Source: Oceanobacillus massiliensis str. N'diop (lineage in GTDB: Bacteria; Bacillota; Bacilli; Bacillales; Amphibacillaceae). Taken from it: a DNA stretch of 45,208 bases. Below the pieces are notes generated by a model. The model was given only the letters and a program-made list of their open reading frames with translations, was not told the DNA's origin and made no database searches. The stretch lies in the NCBI RefSeq assembly GCF_000285495.1, contig NZ_HE610976.1, positions 584,706-629,913 of the forward strand, written 5' to 3'. Numbering within the stretch: position 1 is the first letter of the stretch; the number at the start of each line of letters is the position of its first letter. The position numbers were made by a program, and so were the translations under genes. Positions 1 to 8,108 of this stretch are shown here, piece after piece.

Positions 1-402
1 TACAGTCAATTATCCACTATTCGTGATCATATGCCAGATAATCATAAATTATTTATAGATCAAACCCCTGAAGCCGCAATTGAATGGGGAGAGAGTATTG
101 GCTCGTCAACATTGAACGTTGTTCAATATATTCTAGATACTTCTCAAACTGAGAAACTAGCATTACAATCTATATTTTCATTGAAAAAGTCTGAAAGACG
201 CTATTCAAAGTATGAAATTGAACGAGCATGTAAGATGGTCTTTTCTATGACCAAGCGACCAACCGTTAAAAGTATTCAAACGATATTAAAGAACAATAAA
301 AAGAATGACGCTGAGCAAGATCTCAAACGCAAAACAGAAATAAATGAAAATAACTATGGTTTCACACGTGGGGCTGCATATTATGGAGGTACGAAAAAAT
401 GA
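1..402 (+). CDS. istA: IS21-family transposase IstA, C-terminal part (outer element)
   Basis: The reading frame is open from the first base, so only about the last 133 residues are visible; the catalytic core lies outside the window. The stretch is the basic, poorly conserved tail of an IS21-type DDE transposase. I identify it mainly from context: its stop (400-402) overlaps the ATGATG start of an IstB gene, the usual istA-istB coupling. A Shine-Dalgarno-like GGAGG at 385-389 precedes the istB start. The protein would cut and join the transposon ends together with IstB. Identification from the tail alone would be weak; with IstB directly behind it, it is good. Confidence 0.75.
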   Translation, partial: YSQLSTIRDHMPDNHKLFIDQTPEAAIEWGESIGSSTLNVVQYILDTSQTEKLALQSIFSLKKSERRYSKYEIERACKMVFSMTKRPTVKSIQTILKNNKKNDAEQDLKRKTEINENNYGFTRGAAYYGGTKK

Positions 403-484
403 TGAATGAACAAACGTTAACAAAATTACACGAAATGAAATTAGGCGGTATGGCAGAAGCATATAAAGAGCAAGCTTTGAACAG

Positions 485-489
485 GGAAT
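485..489. repeat. Target-site duplication GGAAT, left copy
   Basis: GGAAT occurs immediately before the left end of the inner insertion sequence and again at 2971-2975. Dropping one copy restores the outer istB reading frame exactly, which fixes both element boundaries. Confidence 0.9.
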
Positions 490-505
490 TGTAACCGTCA
501 AGTAG

Positions 506-543
506 TTTTGAACACTTTTTGCTAATTAATTTTGAACACTTTT
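506..543. repeat. Left-end repeated motif of inner IS21 element
   Basis: There are two copies of TTTTGAACACTTTT 24 bp apart. The second overlaps the last codons and stop of the minus-strand istB. The same motif lies inverted near the right end (2917-2927). They are likely binding sites for the transposase (inference from the family). Confidence 0.7.
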
Positions 544-1293
544 CTCTTCGAAAATTGTGTTTCGGTGTTTCATTCTATAGCTGTCTTCATTTAGGTGAAT
601 AACTTCTACCCGATGGAGAATTCGGTCTAATATAGCTGTTGTTATGCCTTGATCGCCCATCAATTCACCCCATTGCTTTGGGCCCTTGTTGGATGTCAAG
701 ATGATTGAGCTTCGTTCGTACAGATGGTTAATCAGGTGAAAAAACAAGTTGGCTTCTCGCTGATCCATTGCCAGATACATCAGGTCATCAATGATAACAA
801 GATCTGATTCCCGGATTCTTTTTAGCTGGGTTTTGGATTTTGACAGGTACTCCTCTGTCTTGAGCAGTCGGACAAGTTCTCCCATGGTTAAAAAGGTCAC
901 CTTGAATCCTTTATAGATGGCCTCGAGGCCGAGACCAATCGCAATATGGGTTTTGCCCACCCCTGGTGGACCAAGCAGAATCAGGTTATATTGCTGCTCG
1001 AGCCAATTCAGCTCCCTTAACTGATTGATTTGACGACTACTGATGGATTGCTGTTCGTCAATACGAAATTCATCCAGTGTTTTTTGATAAGGGAATTTTG
1101 CCCACTTCAGCCTCCTTTCTACATTTTTTTCTTCTCTCCGCTTTAATTCAAAAGTTAAGAGTTCCTCCAGAAATTCATGATACGTCCAAGAAGATTGTTC
1201 GGCTTTTCTCAACAGATGAGGCAATCCATTGGCTGTCTCTGCCATCCGAAGATGGCGGAAGTGATCTTGAAGTTCATTAACTGTGCTGTTCAT
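526..1293 (-). CDS. istB: IS21-family helper ATPase IstB (inner element)
   Basis: This 255-residue protein is full length for IstB. It has a Walker A motif (GPPGVGKTHIA, about residue 108), a Walker B motif (DLVIIDDL, about residue 165) and sensor-like ILTSN further on. It is the AAA+ ATPase that selects target DNA and stimulates the IstA transposase. Its ATG lies inside the end of istA (ATGA overlap), pointing to translational coupling. It differs strongly in sequence from the outer element's IstB, so the two insertion sequences are different members of the family rather than copies of each other. Confidence 0.95.
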   Translation of the reverse strand: MNSTVNELQDHFRHLRMAETANGLPHLLRKAEQSSWTYHEFLEELLTFELKRREEKNVERRLKWAKFPYQKTLDEFRIDEQQSISSRQINQLRELNWLEQQYNLILLGPPGVGKTHIAIGLGLEAIYKGFKVTFLTMGELVRLLKTEEYLSKSKTQLKRIRESDLVIIDDLMYLAMDQREANLFFHLINHLYERSSIILTSNKGPKQWGELMGDQGITTAILDRILHRVEVIHLNEDSYRMKHRNTIFEEKSVQN

Positions 1294-2849
1294 TGTCCAA
1301 CGCCTCCAAGTATCTTGATATAATCGTCCATTTCTCTGATCGATGCAGTGGCTTGTCGTGTGACAGGATCGTTTTGTGGGTTCTCCGTATGACGAGGTGC
1401 TTGTCGTTCCTCTGTTTCTTTTTGGCTGGCGAGATGTTGGGAAACATCTCGAAGATCATTTGCACTCCAAAGTTGGTCTTTTATACAGATACCCAGGGCT
1501 TTTTCAATTTCCTGACGGAAATGATGCAAGGTATACTGAACGATTTGAAGCTGATCTCGAACATATCTCGGATACCGGGTACTCAATTCTTGAATGAATA
1601 ATGCGGCTTGTTCGCCGTCATTGAATTGACGGATAACGGTCTCCTTATAGCCTTGAATCCCTTTTGAACGATCGCGAGCATGCTGCCTGTTTTTGATGAG
1701 TTTTCCTTTCTCCATACTTAGGGTGTGCCGGGCCAGAACTTCACCCTGTGATTGTTTTTTGATGATCAATTCATTTTCTTTGGTTTCGATAAAAACTCTA
1801 TTATCACCATTACGCCGGTACGTTCCCAGGGGAACAGAATAACGATTGGATTTATATTTGATGACATTGTCTGGACAGACGGTTCTTGTTATACTGGAAC
1901 TATAATCGTTCGCAATGGCGAGCAGGGTGGAGACTGGTTTCAAGTGCTGCTTTTCGAGGGCGTGCACTTCAACGGGTCTCTTTTTTGTTGTGTTATGGAC
2001 ATTATAGTTTCCAGTCCGATCTAACCAGGCGATGCACTTTTCATTCCAAGCATCGATGTTCGTAAAGTCCCTGTTCCTGGCAAAATTGTTTTTCACAAAC
2101 TTTACAACGTTTTCTATTTTCCCCTTACTTTGTGGATCCGCTTTTCTACATAAATGTAAACGGAATTTCCGTTGCTCTTTATAGACCTGGAATTCACTGG
2201 TTAGAATAATGTCACCCGCATTTTCACTGACAGTAATCAGGTGATCCTGGTCATAAACTAATTCCTCTGGCATACCACCGAAATAAGCAAATGCTTTTTC
2301 ATGACAGCGAATCGTGTCTGTTGTGGTAAATGGCCTCCCTAACCATTCGACATATTTATATCGGGAATGGGAGAGAACGAATGTGATGAAGTAAAGTTTC
2401 ACCTCTTTTTTATCCGTGTTTTTAAGCCTTATTTCTCCCCAGTCCACCTGAATCTGCTGGCCCATGGGCAGTTCATCAATTGCTTCATGGTCACGCACAT
2501 ATACTTCTTTTGGAATGTGATGAATTTCTCTCAAGTCTTTAATGAATAATCTGACTGTGCTCCCCCCAATGGTGATACCGGGATATTTTTCTTTCAGCCA
2601 ATCCTCAATTTGTGCGGAAGATAGATCAGGGTGTTCTTTTAACCACCTTATAATTTGATCCCGATAGGGATCGAGCTTCTTCCTCCTTTGCCTGAGGGAA
2701 TTTGCCCAATCACTTGCTTCCTCGAAGGACATAGTCAAATATTTATAGACCGTATTCCTTGAAATGCCTAATTTCCTGGCGATTTTCGCCACTTTGAATC
2801 CTTGTTCACTCAATTGATGAACCTGTAAATACAAGAGTAATTTTTCCAC
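1290..2849 (-). CDS. istA: IS21-family DDE transposase IstA (inner element)
   Basis: This 519-residue transposase is full length. The N-terminus holds a helix-turn-helix (KVAKIARKLGISRNTVYKYL, about residues 19-38). The integrase-like core shows the acidic residues in VDWGE (about 136), YDQDH (about 200) and KGKIENVVKF (about 246), consistent with a DDE triad. A Mu-transposase-type C-terminal segment follows. It is transcribed from the element's right end towards istB, with a four-base overlap. Nothing in it looks broken. Confidence 0.95.
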   Translation of the reverse strand: MEKLLLYLQVHQLSEQGFKVAKIARKLGISRNTVYKYLTMSFEEASDWANSLRQRRKKLDPYRDQIIRWLKEHPDLSSAQIEDWLKEKYPGITIGGSTVRLFIKDLREIHHIPKEVYVRDHEAIDELPMGQQIQVDWGEIRLKNTDKKEVKLYFITFVLSHSRYKYVEWLGRPFTTTDTIRCHEKAFAYFGGMPEELVYDQDHLITVSENAGDIILTSEFQVYKEQRKFRLHLCRKADPQSKGKIENVVKFVKNNFARNRDFTNIDAWNEKCIAWLDRTGNYNVHNTTKKRPVEVHALEKQHLKPVSTLLAIANDYSSSITRTVCPDNVIKYKSNRYSVPLGTYRRNGDNRVFIETKENELIIKKQSQGEVLARHTLSMEKGKLIKNRQHARDRSKGIQGYKETVIRQFNDGEQAALFIQELSTRYPRYVRDQLQIVQYTLHHFRQEIEKALGICIKDQLWSANDLRDVSQHLASQKETEERQAPRHTENPQNDPVTRQATASIREMDDYIKILGGVGQ

Positions 2850-2970
2850 CTTTCAGATCCTCCAGACAAACTATGTTTAAAAGACAATCATAACTTATCT
2901 GGATTGATATTGGGTGAAAAGTGTTCATTTCTATTTAGCAGAATCTGTTGATTTTAGTTTAGCAGTTACA

Positions 2971-2975
2971 GGAAT
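2971..2975. repeat. Target-site duplication GGAAT, right copy
   Basis: This is the second copy of the 5-bp duplication, directly after the GTTACA right end of the inner element. Five bases is within the 4-8 bp range known for IS21-family insertions. Confidence 0.9.
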
Positions 2976-3641
2976 TTCAAAAGATGAGTTTTGAAGATCG
3001 CTTTTCTTTACTTGTGGATGTTGAACAATCTCGTCGTCAAACGAATAAACTTCAACGTCTAATAAAGTCAGCTACTTTCTTAAATTCAAAAGCTTCTATC
3101 GAGGATATAGAATATCATGAAGATCGTAAACTGGAGAAAGCTTTGATATTGAAGTTAGCTAGTTGTAGCTATATCCATGATAGTCATAATATTATATTGA
3201 AAGGACCGACAGGTTCTGGAAAAACATTCTTAGCTACTGCATTCGGAGTTTCAGCTTGTCGTCAACACTACAAGGTGAAGTATATTCGTTTACCAGAGTT
3301 ACTAGATGAGTTATCCCTAGCCAAACTAGCAGCAAACGGAAGTTACAGGAAGTGTATTAAGAAATACACGAAAGTTGATTTACTAATACTTGATGAATGG
3401 TTACTCACCGATTTAACAACAGATGAGGCAGCAATTCTATTAGAAATTACGGAAGCACGCCATAAAGTAGCTTCGACAGTTTTCTGTTCACAAATCGATC
3501 CTAATGGTTGGCATTTAAAATTAGGTAACGAAACAATCGCAGAAGCGATTTTAGATCGTATTATCCACGATTCCTATCAAATTATGATAGATGGAGAAGT
3601 TTCTATGCGAGAACGTCATGGCCTAAACGGTGAGATCTGAT

Positions 3642-3848
3642 ATGACAATCATGACAAGGAAAGACCTAAAAAAAATAGAGGAATACTATTATTGGGTAGG
3701 CTACAAACAATGTTATCCTTTTCCTAAAGAATTACGGCTAAAACTTTTAAGGATATATGGTCAGGAACCTTGTCCATACAGTTGGACCGAACAAGATATT
3801 CATGAAGGTTCTAGAAAAATAATCTTCGATTATTTTGAAATGAACTAA
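3642..3848 (+). CDS. Small hypothetical protein downstream of outer istB
   Basis: This 68-residue reading frame has a start (ATG 3642) one base beyond the istB stop, in the arrangement TGATATG. That suggests coupling to istB, so I prefer it to the upstream in-frame ATG at 3630. The product begins MTIMTRKDLKKIEEYYYWVG and is rich in aromatic and charged residues. It has no signal peptide or membrane segment. I do not recognise a family. It lies before the hairpin that closes the transcript, so it is probably part of the outer insertion sequence as an accessory gene (inference). Confidence 0.5.
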   Translation: MTIMTRKDLKKIEEYYYWVGYKQCYPFPKELRLKLLRIYGQEPCPYSWTEQDIHEGSRKIIFDYFEMN

Positions 3849-3858
3849 CCCGTTACAA

Positions 3859-3900
3859 AAACCCTACAGACAGCTCAATAGATAGGTGTCTGTAGGGTTT
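3859..3900 (+). terminator. Hairpin closing the outer IS21 transcript
   Basis: A perfect 14-bp inverted repeat, AAACCCTACAGACA and TGTCTGTAGGGTTT, is separated by 14 bases and ends in a short T stretch. It lies 11 bases after the stop of the small gene behind istB. The symmetrical A/T ends could stop transcription from either side. Confidence 0.7.
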
Positions 3901-4373
3901 ACATATTTATCGGTAACCAAGATGGCAACGAGTGGTTAATTTCTTGGCATTCAGTGGTAAATAACATGGCAAGGGTGGCAAGATCTAATGGCAGTAATCA
4001 CTCTAGGAGGGTTCAAATTTAAGGGGCAGACTAAAATAGATGAATTGCTGACAGCAAAGTTAAAGATGATAACCGATAGTACAGCGACGTACTCCAGTTC
4101 AACCTAATTGCTTTTCCTACACACGCAATAGATAATAATGATTGTTGTGATCTTCTACCATCATGTTCTCCAGATTAATAAATATTCCACTAACACACTC
4201 CAAACAGAATCTGGAGTAATCCACTTTAAAACAATGAGCAACTTATGATGAATGTATCTCCCTATATGTTAAAGAAGCAAATGCAGCGAACATTGGAATG
4301 TATTTACAGTTTTTCGCCGGAGTACGCTACCTGAGTATTGCGGGCAGATTGAGCCAGTAAGTACGGATAAAAG
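3901..4373. other. Gene-poor stretch: probable outer IS right end plus remnants
   Basis: No convincing gene is seen. At 3921-4000 the motif (A/T)TGGCA recurs (GATGGCAACGAGTGGT, TTGGCATTCAGTGGT, CATGGCAAGGGTGGCAAG), which looks like the repeated binding sites at an IS21 end. The exact right end of the outer element could not be fixed. Two short open stretches on the plus strand may be gene remnants. One is 3988-4107 (39 residues, starting MAVITLGGFKFKGQTKIDEL). The other is 4238-4360, which has no start and includes ANIGMYLQFFAGVRYLSIAG. Neither was recognised. Confidence 0.4.
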
Positions 4374-4405
4374 AGCCACTAAAACAGATGTCTGTTCTAG
4401 TGGCT
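4365..4405 (-). terminator. Terminator at the 3' end of the polysaccharide operon
   Basis: AGCCACTA (4374-4381) pairs with TAGTGGCT (4398-4405), and after one mismatch AACAGA pairs with TCTGTT. Read on the minus strand the hairpin is followed by CTTTTATCC. It lies about 130 bp beyond the last gene of the locus. Confidence 0.65.
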
Positions 4406-4531
4406 ACTTTAGTTTATCCGAATCTTTTATTCTCTAATTCCTTATCAATAATCTCAATTGTCCTGCACAAGTTCATTGTGATCTAAATAATCATCATATG
4501 CCAAGCCTTAATAGCTTAGCGGGTACTTTAT

Positions 4532-5560
4532 TTAGTCTTTGAGCTTGTAATACTCCACATACCAATCTGCAAATTGCTGGAGTCCTTCTTCAATTGAAGT
4601 CTCTGGTTTAAAGCCTATAGCTTTCTGTAATTGATCTGTTGAGGCATAAGTTGCAGGAACATCACCTGGTTTAATTGGTTCAAAGATTTTTTCAAATTGT
4701 ACGTCTTTGCCAACGGCATTACTTATAGCCTTCTCTAACGTTTCAATAAACACCATCAATTTTACAGGACTGTTGTTCCCGATGTTGTAAACTTTATGTT
4801 GACCTTCATCTTTAGGCGGATTACTTAATAGTCGTTCAATTCCTTCAACGATGTCATCAATATAAGTAAAGTCTCGATATAGATCATTCTCAAAATCACC
4901 ATTATTGAAAATCTTTATAGGCTCACCATTAAAATACTTATCTGCAAAACCAAAATAGGCCATATCCGGTCGACCCATAGGGCCGTAAACCGTAAAGAAG
5001 CGGAGTCCCGTAGCCGGGATCTTGTAAAGGTGGCTATACGTATGAGCCATCAATTCATTTGATTTCTTAGTAGAAGCATAAAGTGAAACTGGATTGTCAA
5101 CAAAGTCCGTTTCTTCAAATGGTACTTTTTTATTAGATCCATAAACAGAGCTTGATGAAGCATAAACAAGGTGATCGACTGGATTATGCCTGCATGCTTC
5201 AAGAATATTATAGAAGCCGATGATATTACTTTGAATATACACATCTGGATTCTCTATGGAATACCTTACTCCTGCTTGAGCAGCTAAGTTTACTACGATG
5301 TTAGGCTTGTATTCTTTAAAAATCTGCATTACCATGTCCTTGTCTGATATGTCCCCTTTAATAAAAGTAAACTTCTCATATGGATCCAAATTTCCTAAAC
5401 GAGTATGTTTAAGGTTCACATCATAGTAGTCATTGACATTGTCAACACCAATTACCTGGCAACCATGTTCTAATAGTTTTCTAGATAAGTAGTATCCGAT
5501 AAAACCAGCTACTCCAGTGATTAGGTATGTTTTACTAGGATCAAGAGTTGTGAAATTCAA
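4532..5560 (-). CDS. NAD-dependent epimerase, probable UDP-glucuronate 4-epimerase
   Basis: This 342-residue short-chain dehydrogenase/epimerase has the NAD-binding glycine motif TGVAGFIG at residues 15-22, a serine-rich YASSSSVYG at 133-141, and catalytic Tyr161/Lys165 in LYASTKK. Its sequence resembles UDP-glucuronate 4-epimerases (capsule-type GalE relatives), which make UDP-galacturonate. The start lies inside the end of the UDP-glucose dehydrogenase gene (20-bp overlap), so substrate supply and use are coupled. That neighbour is the main reason for preferring UDP-glucuronate over UDP-glucose as substrate. It is the last gene of the operon. UDP-glucose 4-epimerase activity remains possible. 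Confidence 0.85.
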   Translation of the reverse strand: MNFTTLDPSKTYLITGVAGFIGYYLSRKLLEHGCQVIGVDNVNDYYDVNLKHTRLGNLDPYEKFTFIKGDISDKDMVMQIFKEYKPNIVVNLAAQAGVRYSIENPDVYIQSNIIGFYNILEACRHNPVDHLVYASSSSVYGSNKKVPFEETDFVDNPVSLYASTKKSNELMAHTYSHLYKIPATGLRFFTVYGPMGRPDMAYFGFADKYFNGEPIKIFNNGDFENDLYRDFTYIDDIVEGIERLLSNPPKDEGQHKVYNIGNNSPVKLMVFIETLEKAISNAVGKDVQFEKIFEPIKPGDVPATYASTDQLQKAIGFKPETSIEEGLQQFADWYVEYYKLKD

Positions 5561-6911
5561 GGTTCTTCGACTCCTTTATGTCTTCTCTGGTCACTGACTT
5601 TCTTCCAACGGAGTAATATTCTATCTCCGCCTCTTTCATGTCATTGGTATCATATATATTTCTGCCGTCATATACTAAAGGTGTTCTCATCAATTGTTTA
5701 TATCTCATTGGAGTTATTGCTTTCACTTCTCCCCATTCGGTAAAAATAAAGCAAACATTAGCATCTTCAATTGCATGTTCTATATTAGATACATATGTGA
5801 TAGTGCCTTTACCGTTATTACCTTCTGGATATAATTTCGCAAAGTTCTCAGCACCAACAGGATCATATGCATAAATATCTGCACCCTGTTCCAATAATAA
5901 AGGCACATTTTCAAGGGATGGTGCTTCCCTTAAATCGTCAGTTCCAGGTTTGAAAGTTAATCCCAGCACAGCTACCTTAAGCCCACTAAAAGTTATAAGT
6001 CTCTTACTAGCCTGTTTATATAGTTTTGTCTTCTGATCTTCATTAATATCAATAGCTGCCTTCACAGTTTTAAGTTCATAACCATTTTGTGCTGCAATAC
6101 TTTCCAATGCCTTCGTATCTTTAGGGAAACATGATCCCCCATAACCGATACCAGCGTTTAAGAATTTACTTCCAATACGTTCATCGAAACTCATCCCTTT
6201 AGCAACATCCTGTATGTCAGCTCCAACTAACTCACAAAGATTGGCAATATCATTCATATAGGAAATTTTTAAAGCGAGGAAATCATTTGATGCATATTTA
6301 ATCATTTCAGCAGATCTTCTATTAACAGATACAATTGGTAAATTAAATGGTTCATACAAAGACATTAATACGTCCTCAGCCCATTTACTTTCCGTTCCAA
6401 TAATAATTCTTGCCGCTTGCAGCGTATCCTTCACTGCAGAGCCTTGTGCCAAAAATTCTGGATTCGATGCTACCTCTACCTTAACATCATTAATCAGGAA
6501 GTCATTAATAAACTGTTCTACTTTATCATTTGTACCAACAGGTACAGTAGACTTTACAACAACTAGACAATCCTTTTCGATAGATTCGGCAATTTGTCTA
6601 GCAACCGTAGCAATATATGATAAATTTGCAGATCCATCAGGTTGTTCTGGAGTACCTACCCCGATAAAAATTGCATCTGCATCTTTATATGCCGATTTAT
6701 AGTCTGTTGTATAATCAATCCTACCTGCAGCATAATTTTTCTGCATTAAATCTTCCAATCCTTTTTCATAGATTGGGGAAATACCTTGCTTCATCGTTTT
6801 TACTTTATTTTCATCTATATCAACACAGGTTACTTGGTGGCCAACCTCTGCAAAGCATACTCCGGCAACTAGGCCAACATATCCTGTTCCTGCTACTGCT
6901 ATTTTATACAT
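5541..6911 (-). CDS. ugd: UDP-glucose 6-dehydrogenase
   Basis: This 456-residue enzyme oxidises UDP-glucose to UDP-glucuronate with two NAD+. The Rossmann motif GTGYVG is at residues 8-13, the second-domain lysine region KISYMND at about 215, and the catalytic cysteine is C261 in GYGGSCFPKD. I chose ATG at 6911 because it has AGAGGGAAGG just upstream and begins directly with the family N-terminus MYKIAVAGTGYVG. The frame is open to 6950. A perfect 14-bp palindrome, TCTTGAATTCAAGA (6991-7004), lies in the gap before it; its role is unknown. The symbol follows general usage (tuaD/ywqF paralogues exist in Bacillus). Confidence 0.95.
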   Translation of the reverse strand: MYKIAVAGTGYVGLVAGVCFAEVGHQVTCVDIDENKVKTMKQGISPIYEKGLEDLMQKNYAAGRIDYTTDYKSAYKDADAIFIGVGTPEQPDGSANLSYIATVARQIAESIEKDCLVVVKSTVPVGTNDKVEQFINDFLINDVKVEVASNPEFLAQGSAVKDTLQAARIIIGTESKWAEDVLMSLYEPFNLPIVSVNRRSAEMIKYASNDFLALKISYMNDIANLCELVGADIQDVAKGMSFDERIGSKFLNAGIGYGGSCFPKDTKALESIAAQNGYELKTVKAAIDINEDQKTKLYKQASKRLITFSGLKVAVLGLTFKPGTDDLREAPSLENVPLLLEQGADIYAYDPVGAENFAKLYPEGNNGKGTITYVSNIEHAIEDANVCFIFTEWGEVKAITPMRYKQLMRTPLVYDGRNIYDTNDMKEAEIEYYSVGRKSVTREDIKESKNLEFHNS

Positions 6912-7046
6912 ATTTATGCCTTCCCTCTTATATTTTATTAGTAGAATCAAAAGTTTTATTCTTTTTCAGAAAGTTCCAAATACCTACCATTCTCTTGAAT
7001 TCAAGATAATAGTAGACACTGTACCAAAGTCCGTAATTTATTATAT

Positions 7047-8057
7047 TTAACTACTTGAACCATCAATAACTTTTAACACATCTTTTGTGTTACGTCTTGG
7101 TGAATCAGTAACATAAAAACTTTCCGGGAAATTTCCTAAGGCTACCATCATTAAAGCAACCTCTGATTTAGGTATTTTAGCATCCTCTTTTAGTTTTTCC
7201 TCATCTCTATAATCTAGCGATAAGTTTAAAGCACAAGTTCCTACATTCAAGGAATGTAAAGCATATATTATAGACATTGAAAATAATCCACCATCTATAT
7301 ATGCCTGATTTCTCTCTTTAGGTCCCCTAAAATCTTTAAGATTTGCAGTAATTATTAGAACTTTATCAGCGTCTTTTCCAAATCCAGAATTTCCATTTTG
7401 ATGTTTTAATATTGCATCTTTTCTATATTTATCAAAGACGTAGACTTTACATGATTGGCGATTACAAACTGACGGTGTCTTTTGTGCTATTTCTACTGAT
7501 TCTCTTATTTTCGACAGAGGAATTTCCCCTGGGAGAAAGGCTCTTAAGCTGTATCTAGAGTTAGCAAAGTCTTTAAAATTTATTCTAGCACTCTCAATAT
7601 CTTTCAAATTAATATTTGTAACTCCTCCTACCGTTGTATTATTAGTTGAGATTTTTTTTAATTCCTCTAATTCAATATATAAATCCTTTAAATCTAAATT
7701 ATGATCCTTATTAAACTTGTAATATGCAAAAAGAGTATTTAAAGATACCTGCGCTGTCTTATCCCAACCAAACCTATTGTAATAAACCTTCACTAATTCT
7801 AATAGATGATAAACTTTTTTTTCACCAAAACCAACTCTAGGATTGGGTAGAGAGAGACCCTTTTCTATCTTATGGTAGAAAAAAATTAAATTCGACTCCA
7901 AATGCCTTTGAGTCTTATTTTTAGTTAATTCAAATGAATACTTCGAGTATCTTCTCATTTCGTTAAAATAATTTTTATTTAACTTAATCAAATTCAACAG
8001 CCGTTTTAATCTTTCAAATACAAAATGAGGTATTATCTTTTTTATAATTTTTTTCAT
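7047..8057 (-). CDS. Nitroreductase-family protein in polysaccharide locus
   Basis: The 336-residue protein has two parts. The first 150 residues are basic and unrecognised (KKIIKKIIPHFVFERLKRLL at the start). The rest (about 165-330) resembles FMN-dependent nitroreductases: NSRYSLRAFLPGEI corresponds to the N-terminal SxRxF motif, then TPSVCNRQSCKVYVF and GGLFSMSIIYALHSLNVGTCALN follow. No transmembrane segment is evident. It sits between the flippase gene and ugd, with AGGGAGT before its ATG. Proteins of this type occur in polysaccharide loci that also hold pyruvyltransferases, but the reaction is not known to me. A redox modification of a sugar or a regulatory role would both be guesses. 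Confidence 0.75.
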   Translation of the reverse strand: MKKIIKKIIPHFVFERLKRLLNLIKLNKNYFNEMRRYSKYSFELTKNKTQRHLESNLIFFYHKIEKGLSLPNPRVGFGEKKVYHLLELVKVYYNRFGWDKTAQVSLNTLFAYYKFNKDHNLDLKDLYIELEELKKISTNNTTVGGVTNINLKDIESARINFKDFANSRYSLRAFLPGEIPLSKIRESVEIAQKTPSVCNRQSCKVYVFDKYRKDAILKHQNGNSGFGKDADKVLIITANLKDFRGPKERNQAYIDGGLFSMSIIYALHSLNVGTCALNLSLDYRDEEKLKEDAKIPKSEVALMMVALGNFPESFYVTDSPRRNTKDVLKVIDGSSS

Positions 8058-8108
8058 TCTTTTTACTCCCTATTATAATGTAATAGATAAAACTAGTTGT
8101 AATTTTTC

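Larger units (their letters stand above)
490..2970 (-). mobile_element. Complete IS21-family insertion sequence (inner element, 2481 bp)
   Basis: The element starts TGTAAC at 490 and ends GTTACA at 2970, the TG...CA ends typical of IS21. It is flanked on both sides by the direct repeat GGAAT. It carries istA and istB on the minus strand, which overlap by four bases. A TGAACACTTTT motif occurs twice at the left end (506-519, 530-543, 24 bp apart) and inverted at the right end (AAAAGTGTTCA, 2917-2927), as expected for the multiple transposase-binding repeats of this family. TTTAGCAG also occurs twice at the right end (2934-2941, 2958-2965). Both genes look intact, so the element may be active. 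Confidence 0.93.
399..3640 (+). pseudogene. istB: IS21-family helper ATPase IstB (outer element), split by insertion
   Basis: The 5' part (399-489) encodes MMNEQTLTKLHEMKLGGMAE and ten more residues. The gene is then broken by the 490-2970 insertion and resumes at 2976. Removing the insertion and one copy of the 5-bp duplication restores one frame across the junction (NRE-F-QKMSFEDRF), giving 756 nt and 251 residues, the normal size for IstB. The 3' part has a Walker A motif (GPTGSGKT) and a Walker B-like LLILDE, as expected for the AAA+ helper of IS21 transposition. The 3' part (ATG 2984-3640, 218 aa) could be translated alone but lacks the N-terminus. The outer element is therefore probably immobile unless helped in trans. 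Confidence 0.9.

Noticed and set aside
1293-1601. Plus-strand frames inside the inner insertion sequence (also 1752-2024 and 2367-2549)
   Set aside because: They lie antisense to istA, lack ribosome binding sites and show no recognisable sequence.
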